DNA of 64,000 nt from Cupriavidus necator N-1. GTDB taxonomy: Bacteria; Pseudomonadota; Gammaproteobacteria; Burkholderiales; Burkholderiaceae. Shown here one piece after another: positions 43,528 through 52,107 of the stretch (position 1 is its first letter; each line of letters starts with the position of its first letter). Location of the stretch: positions 1,488,001 through 1,552,000 of the forward strand of contig NC_015726.1 of assembly GCF_000219215.1 (NCBI RefSeq), read 5' to 3'. Below the pieces are notes generated by a model. That model was not told the DNA's origin, did no database searches, and was given only the letters and a program-made list of their open reading frames with translations. Position numbers and translations under genes: made by a program.

Positions 43528-45204
43528 TCAGTCCATCGACATTGTCGCGATATCGATAAACCAGCTCTGCGGCTGCACCACGCCCTTGACCTTCTTCGAG
43601 ATCGCGCGCGGGCCGACGTCATGCGCGATCAGCACGAACGGCGATTCCTCGACGATGCGTGCATGCAGCCTGGCCAGCGCCGCGTCGCGCGATTTCTCGT
43701 CAAACGAGGTGCGCGCGTTCTCGATCAGCTTGTCGAACTCGGCATTGCCGAAGTAGCCCCAGTTGTTCGAGACCGGCGGCTGGGTCTTGGTGCTGACGAA
43801 GCGGACCATGGCGAAGAACGGGTCCATTGCCGCAAAGCTGACGTTGATGGCGTTGGCGCCGTGCGCGCTGGCGTCCTTGGCGCCGACGCGCCAGTTGGTG
43901 AAGAGCGTGTTCCACTCGACCACGTCGAAATCGACGTCGATAAAGCACTCCTTCAGGTTCTGCTGCACGTACTCGTTCATCGGCAGCGGCTGCATCTGGC
44001 CGGAGCCCGACGCCGACACCTGCACCTTGACCTTGACCGGTTTGGCGGCCGAGTAGCCGGCCTCCTGCATCAGCTTCTTCGCCGCGGCCGGGTCGTACTT
44101 GATATCGAACTTCGGATTGCCCCACCACGGATTGCCGGTCTCGACGATGCCCTTGGCCTCGGCCATGTAGCCGCCCAGCAGGGTCTTCAGGCCGCTGCGG
44201 TTGACGCACAGGTTGGCGGCCTGGCGCACGCGCTTGTCCAGCCACGGCGAGCCGGGCGCGAACGACAGCTGCCACGGCCACATATGCGGCTGCGCGTTGG
44301 CGTAGACCTGGAAGCCGCGGCTCTTGATCTGGGCGATGGCGTCGGGCGCCGGGGCTTCGATCCAGTCGACCTGGCCCGACAGCAGCGCGGCGGTGCGGGC
44401 GTTGGCCTCGGGCATCGGCACCATCACCACCTTGTCGATCTTTGGCACGCGCTTCGCGTCCCAGTATTGCGCATTGCGCACCACTTCCAGGCGCTCGCGC
44501 GGCACCAAGCGGCTCATCCTGAACGGCCCGGTGCCGGCGGCGTCGGCGGCAAACGCGACCCAGGCCTGCTTGGAGCGCTCGACCGGATCGGTGACCGAGG
44601 CCGGCACCGCGGCGAACTTCTTCTCCCACTGCGTGGGCGAGGCCATGAACAGGTTGGTCAGGTTGTAGGGCAGGAACGAATCCGGCTCGGAGGTGACCAG
44701 CTCGACGGTGAGGTCGTCGATCTTTTTTGCCGTGCGCAGCGTCGGCATGCGCGAGGCGGTTACGCCGACCTGGCTGGGATCGAACTGCCTGGCGGTCTTG
44801 TCCAGCACTTTGCCGACGTTCCAGACCACGGCGTCGGCGTTGAATGGGGTGCCGTCGTGGAATTTGACGCCGGGGCGCAGCTTGAACACCCATCTGGTCT
44901 TGTCGGCGGCGTCGACCTTCCATTCGGTGGCCAGGCCCGGGATCAGCAGGCTGGGGCCGTTGCCCCTGGACAGGTCCCATTGGGTGAGGCCGTCGTACAT
45001 CGGGATGCCGGAGAAGCGGTTGCCCTCAAAGCCCTGGTCGGGCTGGCCGAGCGTGCGCGGGATGTCGGCGGCGGTCATGCCGATGCGCAGCACCTTGTCG
45101 GCATGGGCGGCACCGGGCAGCGCGAGCAGCGCCAGCACGGCGGCGCTCATGACCGAGGCAGCTGACTTGAGACCTTTCGCGAGAAGGGAGGGATCGTGGT
45201 GCAC
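43528..45204 (-). CDS. Dipeptide-type ABC transporter substrate-binding protein (GTG start)
   Basis: A 558-residue periplasmic receptor of solute-binding family 5 with a Sec signal (SAAVLALLALPGAAHADK; cleavage after AHA). Family signals: LIPGLATEWKVD, WVFKLRPGVKFHDGTPFNADAVVWN, and the late PPVSNNWGYFGNAEFDKLIENAR. The start is GTG at 45204, 7 bases after AGGAG; no ATG has a ribosome site. It is the first gene of the operon that ends with the amidase, and it is divergent from the N-carbamoyl-amino-acid hydrolase gene. The ligand may be a peptide-like amide rather than a peptide. Confidence 0.91.
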   Translation of the reverse strand: MHHDPSLLAKGLKSAASVMSAAVLALLALPGAAHADKVLRIGMTAADIPRTLGQPDQGFEGNRFSGIPMYDGLTQWDLSRGNGPSLLIPGLATEWKVDAADKTRWVFKLRPGVKFHDGTPFNADAVVWNVGKVLDKTARQFDPSQVGVTASRMPTLRTAKKIDDLTVELVTSEPDSFLPYNLTNLFMASPTQWEKKFAAVPASVTDPVERSKQAWVAFAADAAGTGPFRMSRLVPRERLEVVRNAQYWDAKRVPKIDKVVMVPMPEANARTAALLSGQVDWIEAPAPDAIAQIKSRGFQVYANAQPHMWPWQLSFAPGSPWLDKRVRQAANLCVNRSGLKTLLGGYMAEAKGIVETGNPWWGNPKFDIKYDPAAAKKLMQEAGYSAAKPVKVKVQVSASGSGQMQPLPMNEYVQQNLKECFIDVDFDVVEWNTLFTNWRVGAKDASAHGANAINVSFAAMDPFFAMVRFVSTKTQPPVSNNWGYFGNAEFDKLIENARTSFDEKSRDAALARLHARIVEESPFVLIAHDVGPRAISKKVKGVVQPQSWFIDIATMSMD

Positions 45205-45366
45205 AGGCTTGCTCCTGGGTTGGCTTGAGGGGACGGATGTCTGCAAAGCAAGTCATGTGCCACGGTGGCAGGGCCGGGAACCCGGGCCGAAGCGCGGGCG
45301 ATGGTGGTCTGCTTCTTGCTGAACCTGCTGCCGTTTCCTCTCCCTCCACCCCACCCGCAACCAGAC

Positions 45367-46614
45367 ATGGACCAGCTACACCTTCCCCGCATCAATGGCG
45401 CCCGCCTGTGGCAATCGCTGATGGACCTCGCCGCGATCGGCGCCACGCCCAGGGGCGGCGTGTGCCGCATCGCGCTGACCGAAGCCGACCGCAAGGGGCG
45501 CGACCTGGTGGTGCAGTGGTGCCGCGAGGCCGGGCTCGACGTGCGCGTCGACGAGATCGGCAACGTCTTCGCGCGCCGCGCCGGCAGCGACCCCGACGCG
45601 CGTGCCGTGGCCACCGGCAGCCATATCGACACCCAGCCCTCAGGCGGCAAGTTCGACGGCAACTTCGGTGTGCTGGCCGGCCTGGAGGTCATGCGCACGC
45701 TCGACGACCTGGGCATCGTCACGCGCGCGCCGCTGGAGGTTGCGTTCTGGACCAACGAGGAGGGCACGCGCTTCACGCCGGTGATGATGGGCTCGGGCGT
45801 GTTCGCCGGAGAATTCGACGCGGCCTTTGCGCGCGCGCAGGCCGATGTGGATGGCGTCAGCGTGGGCGACGCGCTGGCGGCCATCGGCTACCGCGGCGCG
45901 CAGCCGGCGGGCGCGGTGCCGGGCGGCATGTTCGCGGCCTACTTCGAGGCGCATATCGAGCAGGGGCCGGTGCTGGAGGCGGCCGGCCTGCCGATCGGCG
46001 TGGTCTCGGGCGCGCTGGGCCAGCAGTGGTACGACGTGACCGTGACCGGCATGGACGCGCACGCCGGCCCGACGCCGCTGGCGCTGCGCCACGACGCGAT
46101 GCTGGCGGCCGCGCGCATGGTCGAGGCGGTCAACCAGATCGCGCGCGACGAGGCGCCGCACGGGCGCGGCACGGTCGGCTATCTGCAGGTCACGCCGAAC
46201 TCGCGCAACGTGATTCCGGGCCGGGTCGATTTCTCGGTCGACTTCCGCAACCTGTCGCAGGCTGGCCTGGACCGCATGCACGCGGCCATGCAGGCGGCAT
46301 TCGAAGGCATTGCCCTGGCCGCCGGCGTGGAGGTCGAAATCCGCCAGGTGGTGAAGTTCGAGCCGTGCGTGTTCGCGCCCGAATGCGTGGACAGCGTGCG
46401 GCGCGCGGCCTCGGTGCTGGGCCTGCCGCATATGGACGTGGTCAGCGGCGCCGGCCACGACGCGGTCTACGTCGCGCGGCGCGCGCCCACCGGCATGATC
46501 TTCGTGCCGTGCAAGGACGGCATCAGCCATAACGAGCTTGAAGACGCGCTGCCCGAGCACATCGAGGCGGGCGCCAACGTGCTGCTGCAGGCCATGCTGG
46601 CGCACGCGCGCTAG
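45367..46614 (+). CDS. N-carbamoyl-L-amino-acid hydrolase / allantoate amidohydrolase family
   Basis: A 415-residue M20-superfamily amidase. Metal and catalytic motifs: ATGSHIDTQPSGGKFDGNFG, FWTNEEGTRFTPVMMGS, HIEQGPVLEAAG, MDAHAGPTPLALRHDA and GAGHDAVYVA. These match N-carbamoylase/beta-ureidopropionase and AllC proteins. It is divergent from the ABC transporter plus amidase operon, which suggests that both handle one amide or ureido compound. The start at 45367 is preferred because the extra N-terminal residues of a longer frame are a non-conserved hydrophobic stretch. Confidence 0.88.
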   Translation: MDQLHLPRINGARLWQSLMDLAAIGATPRGGVCRIALTEADRKGRDLVVQWCREAGLDVRVDEIGNVFARRAGSDPDARAVATGSHIDTQPSGGKFDGNFGVLAGLEVMRTLDDLGIVTRAPLEVAFWTNEEGTRFTPVMMGSGVFAGEFDAAFARAQADVDGVSVGDALAAIGYRGAQPAGAVPGGMFAAYFEAHIEQGPVLEAAGLPIGVVSGALGQQWYDVTVTGMDAHAGPTPLALRHDAMLAAARMVEAVNQIARDEAPHGRGTVGYLQVTPNSRNVIPGRVDFSVDFRNLSQAGLDRMHAAMQAAFEGIALAAGVEVEIRQVVKFEPCVFAPECVDSVRRAASVLGLPHMDVVSGAGHDAVYVARRAPTGMIFVPCKDGISHNELEDALPEHIEAGANVLLQAMLAHAR

Positions 46615-46636
46615 GGCGCCTGCGCCAGATCCGGGG

Positions 46637-46984
46637 CTAGTTGCAGATCGTGCCGGGAACCGGCTTGCCGGAGGCGGTCAGCCCCTGGCACGCATCGCCG
46701 CTCGCCAGGCTGGTATCCGCGGCCGCGGCCGGTGACAGCTTCAGCTTGCCTGCCACGGTGCAGCACCCACGGGGTGGTGGTGGGGCCGGCGTGCGCTTGG
46801 TCGCCGACAGCGGCGCCGGCCCACCGGCTTCCGCGGTTTCTTCCGCGTCAGGAAAGACGCACTGCCCTTGCTGGCAGATCCGCTCTCCTTTGCACTGCAT
46901 GTCGTACTGGCATCCGGCGGCCTGTGCAAACGATGACCAGCCAGCGGTCATCGACGCTGCCAACAGCAAAGCGGGGAATTTCAT
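46637..46984 (-). CDS. Cysteine-rich secreted protein of unknown function
   Basis: A 115-residue protein with a Sec signal (FPALLLAASMTAGWSSFAQA, cleavage after AQA). The mature part has eight cysteines in two clusters. The first is C-x5-C-x5-C-x4-C (GCQYDMQCKGERICQQGQC). After a Pro-rich linker (TKRTPAPPPPRG) come CC, then C and a final C three... at the end (GTICN, with the C next to last). The spacing suggests disulfide-linked modules. The start has a GGAGGG site 4 bases upstream. It is between two genes of the amide cluster and I do not recognise a family; its own TAG stop is 22 bases from the convergent hydrolase end. Confidence 0.7.
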   Translation of the reverse strand: MKFPALLLAASMTAGWSSFAQAAGCQYDMQCKGERICQQGQCVFPDAEETAEAGGPAPLSATKRTPAPPPPRGCCTVAGKLKLSPAAAADTSLASGDACQGLTASGKPVPGTICN

Positions 46985-47140
46985 ATGCCCTCCGATCAGG
47001 GCTGAGATAACGATGCCGGACCGGCGCGGTGCCGCCCAGACACCTTCAGCATAGATCGCGGCAAGGGTCCGCGAAAGGCACTGGCACTCAGGTGTTCTAC
47101 CACCCCTGCGCACGTTGGCCGGCGTTCGCGGTGCCGGGCC

Positions 47141-47941
47141 TCAGTGGGCGATGGAGCACGAGATCGCCCGCGCGCATTCCATCACCAGCGGCGCCAGCTT
47201 TTTCTGCGCCTCGGCCATGCTCCAGCGGCTGGCCGGCGGCGACACGTGCACCGCGCCGACCGCCACGCCACGGCTGTTGACGATGGGCGCGGCCAGGCCC
47301 ATGTCGCCGATGAACAGTTCCTCTTCATTGCTGGCGTAGCCCAGCCGTCGGCACGCTGCCACGCGCTCGAAGATCGCATCCACGCCGGTCAGCGTCGCGG
47401 GCGTGCGCGCCACGCGCGCCGACTGCTCCAGCATCGCCAGCACCTGTTCGTCGGGCAGCGTGCTGAGGTAGGCCCGGCCGGAGCTGGTGCAGTACATCGG
47501 GATGCGCATGCCCACCGGCGTCAGCACCGGCATGTGTTTGGCGGTCATCAACTGGGCCACGTAGACCATGTCCAGCCCGACCGGCTCGGTCAGGTTGGCG
47601 GTCTCGCCGCTGGCTGCGGCCAGCTGCGACAGGTAGGGGCTGGCCACCGGGATCAGCGCGTCGGCCGCCAGGTAGTTGTAGCCGATCTCCATCACCCGCG
47701 GCGTCAGCCGGAAGCGGCGCGTCTGCGGGTGCTTGTCGACATAGCCCAGCGCTTCCAGCGTATGGATGGTGCGCTGCGCCGAGCTCTTGTTCATGCCGGT
47801 CAGCGCGGCCAGCTCCGACAGGGTCAGCGTGCGGTGCACGCCGTTGAAGGCGCGCAGGACTTCGAGGCCTTTTTCCAGCGACTGGTTGAAGAGCGGGTTG
47901 TCGCGGTCGGGCGTGGGTAGCGGGACAGGTTTTGACGGCAT
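47141..47941 (-). CDS. IclR family transcriptional regulator
   Basis: A 266-residue regulator. The N-terminal winged helix reads QSLEKGLEVLRAF, LTLSELAALTGMNKSSAQRTIHTLEALGYV (about residues 18-65). The C-terminal effector domain contains the typical GMRIPMYCTSSGRAYLS and GVAVGAVHVSPPASRW motifs. The start could also be 12 codons earlier (47977); neither has a strong ribosome site. A perfect 17-bp palindrome lies about 90 bases upstream and probably mediates autoregulation. By position it is the candidate regulator of the amide uptake and hydrolysis genes. Confidence 0.9.
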   Translation of the reverse strand: MPSKPVPLPTPDRDNPLFNQSLEKGLEVLRAFNGVHRTLTLSELAALTGMNKSSAQRTIHTLEALGYVDKHPQTRRFRLTPRVMEIGYNYLAADALIPVASPYLSQLAAASGETANLTEPVGLDMVYVAQLMTAKHMPVLTPVGMRIPMYCTSSGRAYLSTLPDEQVLAMLEQSARVARTPATLTGVDAIFERVAACRRLGYASNEEELFIGDMGLAAPIVNSRGVAVGAVHVSPPASRWSMAEAQKKLAPLVMECARAISCSIAH

Positions 47942-48027
47942 AGTTGCGTCGGCGGGCGAGAGGCCGGGCGGCACCATCCGCGGGATGGCTGCACCACGAT
48001 GAATGAGTATTGCACCAATATACGAAT

Positions 48028-48044
48028 GTATCGATTATCGATAC
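48028..48044. promoter_or_regulatory. Perfect 17-bp palindrome upstream of the IclR gene
   Basis: GTATCGAT-T-ATCGATAC, perfect 8-bp arms around one base, 51-103 bases upstream of the two possible IclR starts. IclR proteins bind such palindromes at their own promoters. Confidence 0.6.
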
Positions 48045-48170
48045 GATGACGAAATGATAGCGTCGCTGGCGCAGACTGGAAAGTGCCGCGGCGTGGGAGT
48101 GCCTGGCTGGAGAAGCGGGCCGAAGGGGATTTGAAAACGGAAGTTGTCAGTCCGCCACTTGAAGGGCGGA

Positions 48171-48257
48171 TGGTGCGAGGGAGGGGACTCGAACCCCTAC
48201 ACCATTGCTGGCGTCAGGACCTAAACCTGGTGCGTCTACCAATTTCGCCACCCTCGC
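48171..48257 (-). tRNA. tRNA-Leu (anticodon UAG)
   Basis: An 87-base gene with encoded CCA on the minus strand. The acceptor stem pairs GCGAGGG with CCCTCGC; the anticodon loop is TTTAGGT between CCAGG and CCTG, giving UAG, which reads CUA/CUG leucine codons. The long variable arm (GACGCCAGCAATGGTGT) identifies a class II tRNA. The T-loop GGTTCGAGTCC is normal. Confidence 0.95.
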
Positions 48258-48322
48258 GGTCCTTGCGGCGCTGCCCGGGCGGGCGGCCGCGATGCTCGCT
48301 GGCTTGCGCCGGACAGGAAAGC

Positions 48323-48437
48323 AAAAAAGGCGGCTGGAACTGCCCGCCTTTCACCTGTCCGCTGCTGCCGGCACTGGCCGCCGAACCGTGGTGTCGGCAT
48401 GGCTCGCACCTGCGGTGCAACGAGGCTGCGGATTGTA
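48323..48437 (-). ncRNA. Possible small RNA upstream of tRNA-Leu
   Basis: A promoter-like TACAAT (48437-48432) faces left. About 80-110 bases on is a Rho-independent terminator: stem AAAGGCGG / CCGCCTTT (48351-48326) followed by a six-T run. An internal hairpin GCACC-GCA-GGTGC lies between. The predicted transcript is about 100 bases and has no ORF worth noting. Alternatively it is an attenuated leader of tRNA-Leu, 66 bases downstream. Confidence 0.35.
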
Positions 48438-48531
48438 GCGCAAGGCGCGGGGGGAATCCAGCCCTGCCGGGCGCTGCGGTGGCGGCGGCAGGCGGCAGGG
48501 CTATATTGTCGGCTTTCCAGATGCCGCACAC

Positions 48532-48906
48532 ATGCCGATGATTGCCTTCCCGACCCTGACCCCGCTGCGCTGGCGCCTGCTGTTCTGGGGCTGCGCGGCC
48601 GCGGTGCTGGCGCTTTCGCTGATGCCGCCGACGCAGCCCCTGCCGACCACCGGCTGGGACAAGTCCAACCATATGCTGGCGTTCGCGGTGCTGGGCGTGC
48701 TGGGCCGGCGCGCCTACACCGGCCGTGGCTGGGCCGTCTTGCTGGGGCTGGTGGCGTACGGCGGGCTGATCGAACTGCTGCAGGGGCAGACCGGCTACCG
48801 CGAGGCCGACTGGCTCGACCTGCTGGCCGACAGCGTCGGCCTGGCCGCGGGCATGGCGCTGGACTGGCTGGTGCGCCGCCTCAGCTCTCCTCGGCTTCGA
48901 GCGTGA
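48532..48906 (+). CDS. VanZ-like family membrane protein
   Basis: A 124-residue membrane protein with about four helices (LLFWGCAAAVLALSLMPP; AFAVLGVLGRRAY; WAVLLGLVAYGGLIELLQ; ADSVGLAAGMALDWLV). The pattern GWDKSNHMLAFAVLG followed by GLIELLQGQTGYREADWLDLLADSVG is the VanZ-like signature. The function is unknown outside vancomycin-resistance relatives. It overlaps the convergent rlmJ gene by 26 bases at their 3' ends. Confidence 0.85.
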   Translation: MPMIAFPTLTPLRWRLLFWGCAAAVLALSLMPPTQPLPTTGWDKSNHMLAFAVLGVLGRRAYTGRGWAVLLGLVAYGGLIELLQGQTGYREADWLDLLADSVGLAAGMALDWLVRRLSSPRLRA

Positions 48907-49738
48907 ACCTTGCGCCGTCGTCCTGGCCAAGCAGGTCGGTTAGCACCGGCATGGCCTGCTGCAGCGATTCCTTCAGCCGCCACGGCGGGTTGACGATGAA
49001 CATGCCGCTGCCGTGCAGGCCCAGGCCGCCCTCGACCGGATGCCTGACGGTCAGGGTCACGTGCAGCCAGCTCTTGAGCGGCAGGCCCTTGAGCTGCACC
49101 GGCAGCTGCACCGATTCACGCCGCTGCACCTGCGGGTACCAGACCGCATAGACGCCGGTGGCAAAGCGCTCCAGCCCGTCACGGATGGTCTGCACGGTGC
49201 GGGCGTAGTCCTGCTTGTCCTCGTAGGAGGGGTCGACCAGCACAAGCGCGCGGCGCGGCGGCGGGGGCAGGATGGCCTTGATGCCGCCGAAGCCGTCGCC
49301 GTCGTACAGCATGACGCGGCGCCCGGCGCCGCGGAAGTTGTCGCGCAGCACCTGGATCTCGGTGCTGTGCAGCTCGAACAGCCTCAGCCGGTCGTGCTCG
49401 CGCAGCATCTGCCAGGCCAGCCAGGGCGAGCCGGGGTAGTGGCGCAGGTTGCCGTCCGGGTTGAGCGCGCGCACCTGGTCCAGGTATTCGTCCAGCATCG
49501 CCGGCAGCTGGGTGCCGCTGGCGGCGGCGCGCCACAGCGGCGCGATGCCGGTTTCGAATTCGGCCTTCTTCTGCGCGTAGGCGTGGTCCAGCGCATAGAG
49601 GCCGGCGCCGGCATGGGTGTCGATATACCAGAACGCCTTGTCCTTCTGCGCCAGGTGATCGAGCAGTTGCACCACGATGGCGTGTTTGAGGACATCGGCA
49701 TGGTTGCCGGCGTGGAAGGCGTGACGGTAGCTGAGCAT
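48881..49738 (-). CDS. rlmJ: 23S rRNA (adenine-2030 N6)-methyltransferase RlmJ
   Basis: A 285-residue SAM-dependent methyltransferase that modifies A2030 of 23S rRNA. The N-terminus [19 protein letters not shown] is diagnostic of the family. The [10 protein letters not shown] segment contributes to SAM binding, and the catalytic DPPY-type motif appears as [11 protein letters not shown]. Its start is 166 bases from the divergent mnmC start. The 3' end overlaps the VanZ-like gene by 26 bases. Confidence 0.94.
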   Translation of the reverse strand: MLSYRHAFHAGNHADVLKHAIVVQLLDHLAQKDKAFWYIDTHAGAGLYALDHAYAQKKAEFETGIAPLWRAAASGTQLPAMLDEYLDQVRALNPDGNLRHYPGSPWLAWQMLREHDRLRLFELHSTEIQVLRDNFRGAGRRVMLYDGDGFGGIKAILPPPPRRALVLVDPSYEDKQDYARTVQTIRDGLERFATGVYAVWYPQVQRRESVQLPVQLKGLPLKSWLHVTLTVRHPVEGGLGLHGSGMFIVNPPWRLKESLQQAMPVLTDLLGQDDGARFTLEAEES

Positions 49739-49904
49739 GTGGAGCGGGGCGCCTGGGCGGCGCAGATCAAGGGGCAGGGCGGTGCGGTCTGCGGGAAGGC
49801 CGCTATGCTACCATCCGGCGCGAATTGCCAACCCCGGCCAACCCCGCTCCCACGCCCCGGCGAATCCGCCCTGGCATTTTGCTTTTCGCCGAGTTTCCTG
49901 TCCC

Positions 49905-51878
49905 ATGCCGCGCGCATTAGAGCCCGCCGAGTCCATCCTGTCTGCCGAAGGCATCCCGTATTCGCCCCGCTACGACGACGTCTACCACAGCACCGAAGGC
50001 GGGCTGGCGCAGGCCGCCTATGTCTTCCTGGGCGGCAACGGCCTGCCGCAGGCGTGGGCCGGCCAGCGCCAGTTCGTCATCGTCGAGACCGGCTTCGGCC
50101 TGGGGCTGAATTTCCTGGCGACCTGGCAGGCGTGGCGCGATGATCCCCAGCGCTGCGGATCGCTGCATTTCGTCTCGATCGAAAAGCACCCGTTCACCCG
50201 CGAAGGGCTGGCGCAGTTGCACGCCGGGCTGGACGGGCTGCAGCCGCTGGCGCAGGCGTTACAGGCGCAATGGCCGCTGGCGCTGCCGGGCCTGCACCGC
50301 CTGGCCTTCGACGGCGGGCGCGTGGTGCTGACGCTGGCGCTGGGCGATATCGAGCAGATGCTGCCGCTGCTGGCGGCCGGCGTCGATGCCTTCTACCTGG
50401 ACGGTTTCGCGCCGGCGCGCAATACGGAGATGTGGTCGCCGCAGGTGTTCCGCGGACTGGCGCGGCTGGCCCGGCCAGGCGCCAGGCTGGCCACGTGGGC
50501 GGCCGCGGGCTTCGTGCGGCGCGGGCTCAAGGACGTCGGTTTCGAAGTCAGCAAGGCGCCCGGCTTTGGCGGCAAGTGGCAAATGACCGTCGCGCGCTTC
50601 CGCCCGCAATGGAAAGCGCGCCGCCATGCGCCGCCACTGCCGGCGCAATGGGCCGAGCGCCATGCCATCGTGATCGGCGCCGGCCTGGCCGGCTGCGCCG
50701 TGACCGAGCGGCTGGGCGCGCGCGGCTGGCGCGTGACGCTGTTCGATGGCCATGACGGGCCGGCGCGGCAGACCTCGGCGCACCGCGCGGCGGCCATGCA
50801 TGCGCACGTGTCCGCCGACGACAGCCTGCTGTCGCGGCTGTCGCGCGCCGGCAACCAGTACGCGCTGCGTGCCTGGGCGGCGCTGGCCGAGGCCGGCCAT
50901 CCGGTCGGCTGGCATGGCTGCGGCGTGCTGCAGATCGGCGAGGACGAAGCCGAAAGCGAGGCCCAGCGCGCCGCGCTGGCGGCGCTGGGCTTGCCGGAAG
51001 GATTCGTGCGCTGGATGCGCGCTGAAGAGGCGGCAGCGGCCCACCATGCCGGCGTGCCGCGTGGCGGCCTGTGGTTCCCGCAAGGCGGCTGGCTGGCGCC
51101 GCCGGACATCTGCGCGGCGCAGCTGGCGCAAGCGGGCGCTGCGGTGACGGCACGTTTCGGCTGCCGGGTTGCTGCAATCGCGCGCGTTGACGGGCAATGG
51201 CAGGCGGTCGGGCAGGACGGTGAAGTGCTGGCATCGGCGCCGGTGCTGGTACTGGCCAACGCACATGAGGCGCAGCAACTGCTGCCGCGGCAGCACTGGA
51301 CCATGCGGCGCGTGCGCGGGCAGCTGACCACGCTGGGGTCGGCGCAGGTGGACGCGCTCGGCGGCTGGCCGGATTGCGTGGTGACCGGTGCCGGCTACCT
51401 GCTGCCGCGTGCCGCAGACGGCGCGGGCCGGGTCGGCTCCAGCTACGACGCCGACGAAGGCCCGCTGGTGGAGCAGCCGGCGGTCCACGCGGCCAATCTG
51501 GCGCGCCTGTCCGGCATGCTGCCGCGCCAGGCCGATGCCGTGGCCGCCATCGATCCCGCAACGCTCTCCGGCTATGTCGGCGTGCGCACGGTCACGCACA
51601 ACCGGCTGCCGCTGGTCGGCCAGGTGCCTGACGAGGCCGCCGCGCTGGCGCAGGCCGCATCGCTGCGCGGCGCGCACTTGCGTGACCTGCCGCGCATGCC
51701 TGGGCTCTACGCCGCCCTTGCATATGGGTCGCGCGGCCTCACCTGGGCAGCGCTGGGCGCGGAACTGCTGGCCAGCCAGATCGAGGGCGAGCCGCTGCCG
51801 CTGGAGTCGGACCTGGCCGATGCGATGGATCCGGCACGCCTGCTGCTGCGCGCGCTGCGCCATGGGCAGACGGGATAG
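49905..51878 (+). CDS. mnmC: Bifunctional tRNA wobble-uridine modification enzyme MnmC
   Basis: A 657-residue two-domain enzyme making mnm5(s2)U34 in tRNA. The N-terminal MnmC2 methyltransferase half has [15 protein letters not shown] at about residue 66 and the [13 protein letters not shown] catalytic region at about 160. The C-terminal FAD-dependent MnmC1 half begins at about 255 with [15 protein letters not shown] and includes the [14 protein letters not shown] segment near the end. Both halves are intact, so the enzyme should convert cmnm5U to nm5U and then mnm5U. The start at 49905 is the first conserved ATG. Confidence 0.95.
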   Translation: MPRALEPAESILSAEGIPYSPRYDDVYHSTEGGLAQAAYVFLGGNGLPQAWAGQRQFVIVETGFGLGLNFLATWQAWRDDPQRCGSLHFVSIEKHPFTREGLAQLHAGLDGLQPLAQALQAQWPLALPGLHRLAFDGGRVVLTLALGDIEQMLPLLAAGVDAFYLDGFAPARNTEMWSPQVFRGLARLARPGARLATWAAAGFVRRGLKDVGFEVSKAPGFGGKWQMTVARFRPQWKARRHAPPLPAQWAERHAIVIGAGLAGCAVTERLGARGWRVTLFDGHDGPARQTSAHRAAAMHAHVSADDSLLSRLSRAGNQYALRAWAALAEAGHPVGWHGCGVLQIGEDEAESEAQRAALAALGLPEGFVRWMRAEEAAAAHHAGVPRGGLWFPQGGWLAPPDICAAQLAQAGAAVTARFGCRVAAIARVDGQWQAVGQDGEVLASAPVLVLANAHEAQQLLPRQHWTMRRVRGQLTTLGSAQVDALGGWPDCVVTGAGYLLPRAADGAGRVGSSYDADEGPLVEQPAVHAANLARLSGMLPRQADAVAAIDPATLSGYVGVRTVTHNRLPLVGQVPDEAAALAQAASLRGAHLRDLPRMPGLYAALAYGSRGLTWAALGAELLASQIEGEPLPLESDLADAMDPARLLLRALRHGQTG

Positions 51879-51946
51879 CACCGCGGGTCCGGCGGGCGGG
51901 TCCGGGCCCGTTCCGGGCAAAATCTGCCGGAAGCGAATGAAAACCG

Positions 51947-51955
51947 TGCGATAAT
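51947..51955 (+). promoter_or_regulatory. Extended -10 promoter for tig
   Basis: TGC-GATAAT, 153-161 bases upstream of the tig start, in the 229-base spacer after mnmC. No good -35 is seen, as is common with extended -10 promoters. Confidence 0.4.
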
Positions 51956-52107
51956 CCCCGTTTTCCGTTTGCGCGGAGCTTCCCGTTCGCCGGTGCGCCG
52001 CCCCGGCCGTCCTGTGGTGACGGCGCCGTGGCGGTAAAGCGGGCGGTACATGCGCAAGCGGTAGCACCTACGAACACAACTACATTTTCTGGATTGGATC
52101 TACGACC

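Noticed and set aside
49737..49904. Upstream extension of mnmC to 713 codons
   Set aside because: The added residues are Arg/Pro-rich and unlike the family; [16 protein letters not shown] at 49905 fits the normal start.
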